Shown: positions 59,001 to 64,000 of the stretch, one piece after another
Position numbering within the stretch: position 1 is the stretch's first letter
How the letters are laid out: every line of letters begins with the position of its first letter
Assembly (NCBI GenBank): GCA_048499435.1
Contig: JASNZW010000003.1
Location: 62,001-126,000 of the forward strand
DNA: 64,000 bases
From: DAOTWC01 sp048499435
GTDB lineage: Bacteria > Chloroflexota > Anaerolineae > Aggregatilineales > Phototrophicaceae
Reading direction: 5' to 3'
The notes under the pieces: model-generated
Database searches by the model: none
The model's input: only the letters and a program-made list of their open reading frames with translations
Told to the model about the DNA's origin: nothing
Made by a program: the position numbers and the translations under genes

Positions 59001-60760
59001 CGCACACCGACCAGCACCTGAGTCGAGAACTGGGCGCGCTCGCGCTCGCGGTCAATGGAAGGGTTCGTGACGACGGCCACCGTTTCCTTGAACGCATCGG
59101 CGATGTTTACGCGGGTGAGGCTGAGCGCGGCCAGCGGCCCATCCCAGCCCAGCGAACCGATCTGCTCATGCTTGTCGTCGCAGATGCTCTCAATCAGGCT
59201 GACGTGATAGCGTTCCCAGCCCAGCGCGCCCATCGTGGCGGTGTTAACAGCGGCGGCGCGCTCATGCCAGGGGAGCGCGCGCGGCGCCGCCAGCGTCAGC
59301 GGGCGCGGCGTGCGTGCGGGCGCGGCCTCAGCCAGCGTCACCGACTGCGCTTCGCGCGCTGTTTCAGGCCCGCCGCGCCGCGTGAGATCGGCGGGGAACG
59401 ACGATGAAGGGCCGCTGTCGGGCGCGGCGGGCAGGCTGTCCAGCGAGAGAATGCCGCCGGTTGAATCGTCAGCGAAATGGATACCGCGCTCGCGGTAGCG
59501 GTTGAGGACGTGGCGCTGGATGGCCGGGTAGTCGAGCACGCGAATCGCGCGGCCCGGCTCAATCGTCAGGGCGATCTTTTCGCCAGGGGCCAGCGGCTTG
59601 GGGTCTGACGACATGGTGTCGAGCGGATAAACGCCGCGCTCCGAGCTGACGAAGTATTCCTTTTCCGTGTCGCCAAACCACAGCGGACGCAGGCCCAGCG
59701 TGTCCACGCTGAACACACACATATCGCCCAGGCGGGCCACCACAGCGGCCGGCCCCTGGGCGAAGGGGCCAAAGGTGCGCCGCAGGTGATCATACATGCG
59801 GTGGATATCAGGGGCGTTTTCGACCAGATCGTGCCGGTAGGGCGGGAAGATCAGCTCCATAGCCTCGATCAGGTCGAGATCGAAGCGCCGGCACAGGGCT
59901 TCGATAACGCGGTCAACGTCCTGCGAGTCCGAGTTGGCCGGATCGAGGTTAACGCCGAGCATGGCAGCTTCCAGGCGGAAGCGCGAGATGGTGTTGAACT
60001 CGCCGTTGTGACCGATCACGTTGAAGGGCTGCGCGCGCTCGAAGATGGGGTTGGTGTTGGTGCTGTAGCGGGCGTGGCCCAGCGTGGCCGCTGAGGCGTA
60101 TTCCGGGTCGCGCAGCTCAGGGTAGTAACGACGCAGAATCTCGGCAGTGCCCTGCACCTTGTAGGCCGCGCTGTGCGCCGAAAACGACGGGAAATGGACG
60201 CCAAGCTCGCGTTCCAGGCGGACGCGCAGCTCAAACAGCGTGCGGTCCAGCATGCTGGGGGTGATCTGACCGTTCATGCCGGCGATCTGCCAGAAAACCG
60301 GCTCGTTCTTTTCCGCGCTGCGGCCCAGCATGTGCGAGTCGACAGCGCCGGGCTGTTCCAGCAGCACTTCCAGCCCGATAGCGCTGATCTGGCGATAGAT
60401 GTGATCAACCAGATGGCTGGCGCGGCTGCGGGCCTGGGCGGGGATCATCAGGTGCGCCACCCAGAAGCTGCGGCTGGCCGCCAGGGATGAGCGCAGCCCG
60501 GCCGCCGCCAGCTTTTTCATCCAGAGCTGGCGCGGGATGTCTGTGAGGATGCCCACACCGTCGCCTTCGCCGTCAATATAGCCGGAGCGGTGGCCCATCC
60601 GGGCCAGCGCCTCGATCGTGCGCTTGACGTTGCCGTGTGTCGCTTCGCCGCCTTTGCGAACGGCGCAGATGAGCGCGCAGGCATCACGCTCGTTGGTGTC
60701 AACCCAGTGCAGCTCAGGCTGGGGAACGTCGTCAGGCTGTAACTGCTGTGTCGTTTTCAA
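56039..60760 (-). CDS. gltB: Glutamate synthase large subunit
   Basis: 1573 residues from a TTG at 60760, supported by GGGAGG six bases upstream. It makes two glutamates from glutamine and 2-oxoglutarate. The N-terminal amidotransferase needs a free N-terminal Cys; Cys28 in TNERDACALICAVRKGG is the likely one after propeptide removal. Then come the central domain, the FMN barrel (AGADIINLTGYEGGTGAARA), the 3Fe-4S cysteines (CTICRKCHEGTCHVGI) and the C-terminal GXGXG beta-helix (VSILKGLNHDGKRLDGSVGK). A Pro/Ala/Ser-rich stretch at about 440-510 joins the amidotransferase and central domains. No gltD is adjacent, so the electron donor (NADPH via GltD elsewhere, or ferredoxin) is undecided. Confidence 0.95.
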   Translation of the reverse strand: MKTTQQLQPDDVPQPELHWVDTNERDACALICAVRKGGEATHGNVKRTIEALARMGHRSGYIDGEGDGVGILTDIPRQLWMKKLAAAGLRSSLAASRSFWVAHLMIPAQARSRASHLVDHIYRQISAIGLEVLLEQPGAVDSHMLGRSAEKNEPVFWQIAGMNGQITPSMLDRTLFELRVRLERELGVHFPSFSAHSAAYKVQGTAEILRRYYPELRDPEYASAATLGHARYSTNTNPIFERAQPFNVIGHNGEFNTISRFRLEAAMLGVNLDPANSDSQDVDRVIEALCRRFDLDLIEAMELIFPPYRHDLVENAPDIHRMYDHLRRTFGPFAQGPAAVVARLGDMCVFSVDTLGLRPLWFGDTEKEYFVSSERGVYPLDTMSSDPKPLAPGEKIALTIEPGRAIRVLDYPAIQRHVLNRYRERGIHFADDSTGGILSLDSLPAAPDSGPSSSFPADLTRRGGPETAREAQSVTLAEAAPARTPRPLTLAAPRALPWHERAAAVNTATMGALGWERYHVSLIESICDDKHEQIGSLGWDGPLAALSLTRVNIADAFKETVAVVTNPSIDRERERAQFSTQVLVGVRPDIGQAADARRLLVQLETPLLLGGHPDLGAAEDMQAVAGQHGTLTVEELIETFGDRLAIFQMGAGLDESFEAAVNRIQAAAVAAVSGGAECIVLDDTDIYDGRSLWLDPLLVTAAVDRALRLAEHMPNLRRQAGIVVRSGALRSLHDLALCVSLGANAVVPYAIYAVSVKAAPRAAKEPLSSPEIVENLSRTVRILTAGLQKVTSTIGCHELRGYGHSFSSVGLASGVAAYFGTPNYFGSEARGLTWGALKADAEERAAELRGEQAGKLANPDRFYPKLWKKVEAVAHGELTLEEYTEALLNLEDTIPIALRHLLQLKADKAAKVEPAAVDTSYKGHAMPVVIGAMSFGSQGELSYRAYAEAAYRLNIIAVNGEGGELPDLLGKYPNHRGQQVASARFGVNIGFLNSCRLIEIKIGQGAKPGEGGHLPGSKVTEQVAAARSTTPGVDLISPSNNHDLYSIEDLAQLIDELKTANPNARVSVKIPVVPGVGIIAVGIAKAGADIINLTGYEGGTGAARAHALRYVGLPAEIGVWLAHRQLVESGLRDRVELWCDGGMKSGRDVVKMLCLGANRVGFGTLAMVAVGCTICRKCHEGTCHVGITTHIKTREEAALKGLKSFEPRDYDASVESICKVFTMLHEDIRKWTARLGFTRTQDLVGRADLLEQRAMHDRVDLDPLTYRVPTLQKSKLQPGVGRYLTRPRNTLSKQITSAIMESARDGDTEMTYDDERVMATDRALGTHLCGALKRPDFPNGNSIEAVHLSFSNSAIPGNGLGAFLDAPVHIVVEGGAQDGVAKCARGGTVSILKGLNHDGKRLDGSVGKSFAYGAQGGLFIVQGNADTRACIRFSGADVIFGGEVSEPLQDNLGGIGARANLKGYAFEYMTAGRALVLGDPGPWLCAGMTGGVIYQRIQPEMNLTVEAIRRRIASGSTVELFSLNENDAEGVRELLSSYITTLENNNQPEAVQHLYSLLHRPQDHFIKLSPPRR

Positions 60761-60896
60761 GGCGTTCCTCCCGATGTGTGAACGGGCGATAATCGGCAGG
60801 GGGCGATTGTCGCACGGCTGGCGGCAATAATCTGCAAGAGATTTGCGCGCGCGTTATGATGCAAGCTGCATAAGCGTTTTGTGAGGAAGGCGCGGC

Positions 60897-60926
60897 AAAA
60901 CGGCCCGCGCGGCGTGGATTGCGGGC
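60897..60926 (-). terminator. Weak terminator-like hairpin between the second PucR gene and gltB
   Basis: On the minus strand GCCCGC (60926-60921) pairs with GCGGGC (60908-60903) across a 12-base loop, followed by CGTTTTG. The six-base stem is short, so some read-through into gltB is likely. Confidence 0.4.
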
Positions 60927-60985
60927 TGTCTTTTGGGCAGATTGCCTAAGTGGAGCGCGGCGCTGGCTGTAGGCGCTGTCCCGCC

Positions 60986-62632
60986 TTAGTTGAGCGTCAG
61001 CAGCCGCCGGACCGTAAGCGCCAGGTGCAGCGCCAGGCGCGTCTCTGGCCGGTTGAGGTCAATTTCGGCGATCTCGTTAATGCGATTCATGCGGTAGAGC
61101 AGGGTGTTGCGGTGCACGATCAGCGTTTCCGCGGTCTGGCTGAGGTTGCCGTGACAGGTGAAAAACGCCTCCAGGGTTTTAACCAGGTCGGCGTGCTGGC
61201 GCATATCGTATTCGAGCAGCGCGCCCAGCGTTTTGTCGCAGAAGGACAGCAGCTTTTCGCGGTCGGACAGGCTGAGGATGAGCTGATAAACGCCCAGGTC
61301 GCCAATGTAGAGCGGCTGGTCGGTTTGCAGGCGGCGCGCCAGATCAAGCGCCTGGACGGCATCCCGATAGCTGGCGCGCCAGCCGGTGAGGTCGCGCGCG
61401 GGCTGGCCGAGGCCGATGGCGATGTGCGCTGACGGATACTGGCGCTGAATCTCGCTGCTGACCGCGCGGGCGAGCTTGAGGCTGGAATCGATCGGCGCTT
61501 TCAGGTTGGTCGCGTGGAAGATAAGCACTTCTTCCTCGCGCTCGCGCTGCCACACCAGCGCATCGGCGCGCTGGCTGCTGACGACCGTGTTCACCAGCGT
61601 TTCCAGCCGGCGTGTCGAGAACGACGTGTCGCCCTGCCAGGCCATGACAATGGCGATGTGCACCTGCGACATGTCGTGTTCAAACCGCTCGCCCTGGCGC
61701 AGAGCTTCCTGCTGGCTGACATCGCCGATCAGCAGACGGTCCAGAAACGTGCCGCGCAGCCGTTTTTCTGTGTCGCTCACCGCTTTGGCTTTCGCCATTT
61801 CGAGGGCGCAGGTCGCCGCGCCGTGTTCGGCGACCAGCGTGTCCACGTCGTCAAGCTCGTTATCCCAGCCGATGATCGAGAGGTAGCCACGCCCGATGTC
61901 TTTTGTGACGATAGGCGCGACCAGGCGCGCGATGCCAGGCGTGGGCAGCGACTGCAGCAGCACCGGGTTATCGATTTCGACCACGCGCAGGCGGTCCTGC
62001 AGCTCAACGGGCAGGTTGTCAACCTTGCGCAGAAACTGCTCGATATCGTCCCACTGCGCGGCGAACTGCGGCTGGACAGAGTTGTACAGAATACGCAGGC
62101 GTTTATCCTGGACCGCGACTGACTTATTGGTCAGGCGCGCCATCGCGTTGATGATCTCCGCCATGCCTTCATTGCGCGAGGAAATCTGCGCGAGCTGGCG
62201 GTAGACCTGGGTGCCGCGCCGTTCGATCTGGCCTTTGCGGTCTACCAGCAGGCTGACGACGGCTTTCTCCACCAGCCGGATGCGGCTGCCGGCGGGCAGA
62301 ATCAGCACCGGCATGCCATAAGCGTTGGCTTCGGCCAGTGCGGCGGGGGACGCTGTTTCGCACAGCACGACAGCCGAAGCGTGCATTTCTGACGCCCAGC
62401 GCACGATGTCCAGGTCGCTGGTCACGCGCGGCTGTTTGGCGTTGGGCGCGGAGACCAGGATCATCTCGCCGCGCTGCACCGCGCGCGCAGCGGTGCTGTC
62501 TTCGGGGTAGACGATTGCTGTCCAGGTGACGGGCTGGTTGAGCATGCCGTCCCCGGCCAGCACGCGCGTGCCCAGCGGCAGGGCCAGCTTGCGAACATCT
62601 TCGACTGTGATGCGCTCCGGCAGGTCAGTCAT
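60986..62632 (-). CDS. PucR/CdaR-family transcriptional regulator (second)
   Basis: 548 residues. It has the same architecture as the regulator at 54021-55673: N-terminal PucR domain (about 6-125; VEDVRKLALPLGTRVLAGDG), a GAF-like middle (about 165-290; NVRLRILYNSVQ-type segment), a GGDEF-like domain (about 300-410) and C-terminal HTH_30 (TCHGNLSQTAETLIVHRNTL, then LYRMNRI). Sequence identity with the first regulator looks moderate, so they are paralogues, not recent copies. It lies upstream of gltB in the same direction, separated by 225 bases. Its promoter is recognisable at 62671-62699. Control of gltB is a reasonable inference from context. Confidence 0.9.
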   Translation of the reverse strand: MTDLPERITVEDVRKLALPLGTRVLAGDGMLNQPVTWTAIVYPEDSTAARAVQRGEMILVSAPNAKQPRVTSDLDIVRWASEMHASAVVLCETASPAALAEANAYGMPVLILPAGSRIRLVEKAVVSLLVDRKGQIERRGTQVYRQLAQISSRNEGMAEIINAMARLTNKSVAVQDKRLRILYNSVQPQFAAQWDDIEQFLRKVDNLPVELQDRLRVVEIDNPVLLQSLPTPGIARLVAPIVTKDIGRGYLSIIGWDNELDDVDTLVAEHGAATCALEMAKAKAVSDTEKRLRGTFLDRLLIGDVSQQEALRQGERFEHDMSQVHIAIVMAWQGDTSFSTRRLETLVNTVVSSQRADALVWQREREEEVLIFHATNLKAPIDSSLKLARAVSSEIQRQYPSAHIAIGLGQPARDLTGWRASYRDAVQALDLARRLQTDQPLYIGDLGVYQLILSLSDREKLLSFCDKTLGALLEYDMRQHADLVKTLEAFFTCHGNLSQTAETLIVHRNTLLYRMNRINEIAEIDLNRPETRLALHLALTVRRLLTLN

Positions 62633-62670
62633 GGCTTTGGTCGTTCAATGTGCACAAGAAAGGTGGCTAT

Positions 62671-62699
62671 GAGATAGCATATTTCTGCCAGCCTGTCAA
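62671..62699 (-). promoter_or_regulatory. Promoter of the second PucR-family gene
   Basis: On the minus strand TTGACA (62699-62694), a 17-base spacer and TATCTC (62676-62671), with TGC directly before the -10 (extended -10). The predicted start near 62664 leaves a 32-base leader. Confidence 0.55.
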
Positions 62700-62718
62700 C
62701 GTGGCCGCCGGCTGCGCG

Positions 62719-63069
62719 TCAGGTTTCGCCGAAAAATGTCCCGGCAGCGATCACAACAACGGTGACGAGCAGCGTCTCCAGCAAAAACGTGTTCTGCGGC
62801 AGGACGTAGAAGGCGAGAATGGTGAGCACCAGCATGACGATGCCGCCGATCCAGGTGACCGGGCTGACGCGCCAGCCCCGCACGGTCTGAAAAAGGCCCG
62901 AACCGAGCAGCACCAGCGCGCAGGACGCCGGCACAAGCCAGTTAGGCAGGCTGTCAATGGTGGCTTCCGGAGCGAGGTAGAGCACGGCGAAGATGGCCAC
63001 CAGCAGACCCCAGGTCAGCCGTTCGATGCGCGCTTCTTTGGGCTTTTTGGTTCCCTGGCGGTTTAACAT
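62719..63069 (-). CDS. Small multi-pass membrane protein of unknown function
   Basis: 116 residues with four predicted transmembrane helices (about 18-35, 45-62, 70-87, 92-112) and a basic N-terminus (LNRQGTKKPKEARIERLTWG). The pattern of alternating loops resembles small DUF-type membrane proteins, but no family is recognisable. A TATAAA on the minus strand at 63107-63102 is a plausible -10. The gene ends 87 bases before the second PucR-family gene, in the same direction. Confidence 0.6.
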   Translation of the reverse strand: MLNRQGTKKPKEARIERLTWGLLVAIFAVLYLAPEATIDSLPNWLVPASCALVLLGSGLFQTVRGWRVSPVTWIGGIVMLVLTILAFYVLPQNTFLLETLLVTVVVIAAGTFFGET

Positions 63070-63137
63070 GATGCCGTTTCTCCACCTGTGCCATTTCGCT
63101 GTTTATACATGATAGCGCGGCAGGGCATTCAGGCCAA

Positions 63138-63165
63138 TTGCACAATAGGCGGACACAGCTATAAT
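63138..63165 (+). promoter_or_regulatory. Promoter of the lipoprotein gene
   Basis: TTGCAC (63138-63143, 3/6), a 16-base spacer and a perfect TATAAT (63160-63165). The predicted start near 63172 gives a leader of about 34 bases. Confidence 0.5.
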
Positions 63166-63205
63166 GAGCTAACTTACGCAGCTTAATGAGGTTGGTCGGC
63201 GCAGG

Positions 63206-64000
63206 ATGGCGGAAAAATCAGTGTGGATGTGGGCCGCAATGGCGATCGCGGCGCTGGCCGCGAGCTGTGCCGGGCCTGGCGGCGCTGTCCGTGACAGCGG
63301 CCCGCGCCTGGTGCAGGATGTAACGCTGCCGCCGCCAACGACTCCCTGGCAGACGAGCGCGCCGGTCGCCGTCAGCACCGCGACGCCGGCAGCGCGGCCT
63401 ACGGAGGCGCTGACGCCGATTCAGATCGTGACAATTGACTCCGGGTTTGTGTTCGTCACGCCCACGCTGCCGCCCAGTAAAACGCCGACGGTTACGCCTA
63501 CGCAGTCGCGCACGCCGACGGCCGCGCCGGCGTTTCCGACAGCGCTGGCCCCCACCGTCAGCCTGCTGCTGCCTGACAGTGTGTTCGCCACCTCTGCGCC
63601 GCCGCTGATCAGCGTGCCGCCCGTCAACCAGCCGTTTACGGCTGTTCCGCCGGCGTCTGCCTGCTCCGTAAGCTGGTTCTTTGCCAGCCCGCTGCCGCCG
63701 GCCTGCCCGCTGAACGCGCCGCTCAGCAGCGCCGCCGCCGCGCTGCGGCTCCAGTTCGGCTACATGGTGTGGGTTCAGGAACAGAGCGCGGTGTACGTGC
63801 TTTACGACGATCTCGTGCAGCCGGCCTGGGAGGTGTTCCCGGATCGCTTTGCTGATGGCATGCCGGAGCGCGACGACGCGCTGACCGCGCCCGATAACCT
63901 GTGGCAGCCCAAACGCGGGTTTGGCCTGGTGTGGCGCACTTACGCGCAGGCGCAGCGGCGGTTAGGGTGGGCGCTGCACCCTGACGAGGAAGGGTTCACC
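63206..64000 (+). CDS. Secreted lipoprotein, C-terminus cut by window edge
   Basis: Open for 265 codons from the ATG at 63206 to the window edge. The signal peptide MAEKSVWMWAAMAIAALAA ends in a lipobox (LAASC, Cys21), so the protein is lipid-anchored. A long Pro/Thr/Ala/Ser-rich stretch follows (about 35-150; runs like TPTVTPTQSRTPT), a disordered stalk common in Chloroflexota secreted proteins. From about residue 155 a globular part begins, with CSVSWFFASPLPPACPL, LQFGYMVWVQEQSAVYVLY and GFGLVWRTYAQAQRRLGWAL. I associate this pattern with small Chloroflexota domains near cell-surface lipoproteins, but I cannot name it. The ribosome site is weak (GCAGG). Confidence 0.75.
   Translation, partial: MAEKSVWMWAAMAIAALAASCAGPGGAVRDSGPRLVQDVTLPPPTTPWQTSAPVAVSTATPAARPTEALTPIQIVTIDSGFVFVTPTLPPSKTPTVTPTQSRTPTAAPAFPTALAPTVSLLLPDSVFATSAPPLISVPPVNQPFTAVPPASACSVSWFFASPLPPACPLNAPLSSAAAALRLQFGYMVWVQEQSAVYVLYDDLVQPAWEVFPDRFADGMPERDDALTAPDNLWQPKRGFGLVWRTYAQAQRRLGWALHPDEEGFT

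Noticed and set aside
1..64000. CRISPR arrays, tRNA or rRNA genes, insertion sequences, prophage or integrase genes
   Set aside because: None could be seen on reading both strands: no regular direct repeats, no transposase or integrase motifs, and no tRNA-like cloverleaf in the intergenic gaps examined. A tRNA scan would settle the last point.

Overview
The window is a dense, GC-rich bacterial chromosome segment of about 55 genes. It has short spacers, many 1-8 bp gene overlaps, and no rRNA, tRNA, CRISPR array, insertion sequence or prophage that I could see. The content fits a free-living chemo-organotrophic member of the Chloroflexota, probably Anaerolineae-like. Supporting signs are PucR-type regulators, a carbohydrate ABC importer of the alpha-glucoside type, a eukaryote-type isoleucyl-tRNA synthetase, secreted Pro/Thr-rich proteins, and a regulator C-terminus of a kind I associate with Chloroflexota. 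The taxonomic call is an inference from gene content, not from a marker alignment.

Layout, left to right. 1-2956 (-): most of a secreted subtilisin-like protease cut by the window edge. 3356-4754 (+): two small membrane proteins and an SRAP (HMCES/YedK) DNA-protein crosslink protein. 4751-8396 (-): FtsK/SpoIIIE translocase and an S1-domain RNA-binding protein with a perfect consensus promoter. 8538-13148 (-): an operon of the principal sigma factor, a LiaF-like membrane protein, a GNAT acetyltransferase and a predicted membrane-embedded GAF/HTH regulator. 13355-17233 (-): a GldA/GldF/GldG-like ABC system with a DUF4340 protein. 17664-21411 (+): an alpha-glucoside-type sugar importer (binding protein and two permeases) without its ATPase. 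21548-31050 (+): argC-argB-argD-argJ-carA-carB followed by an EamA transporter. 31069-35141 (-): fadR, an alkylglycerone-phosphate-synthase-like flavoprotein and a tail-anchored glycerol-3-phosphate dehydrogenase, behind a near-canonical FadR operator. 35280-37013 (-): a nucleoside kinase with a ThrRS-like N-terminus. 37092-39559 (+): an FHA protein, hpt and a CCA-adding enzyme. 39556-44348 (-): a degenerate ImmA/IrrE-like protein, rsmD, a URO-D family protein, a TPR protein and a large membrane protein. 44413-50430 (+): a likely nine-gene operon of two GNATs, AlaX, an unknown protein, three membrane TPR proteins and two small anchored proteins. 50637-53834 (+): ileS. 54021-62632: the large subunit of glutamate synthase, with PucR-family regulator genes on both sides and a PspC protein. 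62719-64000: a small membrane protein and the start of a lipoprotein cut by the right edge.

The clearest metabolic unit is arginine/carbamoyl-phosphate synthesis. ArgJ supplies the acetyl-recycling route and CarAB the carbamoyl phosphate; argF, argG and argH must lie elsewhere. The clearest regulatory unit is the FadR operon. A protein with full-length resemblance to E. coli FadR sits behind a 17-bp site that reads almost as the classical FadR operator, at the predicted transcription start of its own operon. That operon encodes enzymes that would feed and make ether-linked glycerolipid. I regard it as the most informative observation here, followed by the membrane-embedded putative regulator in the sigma-factor operon.
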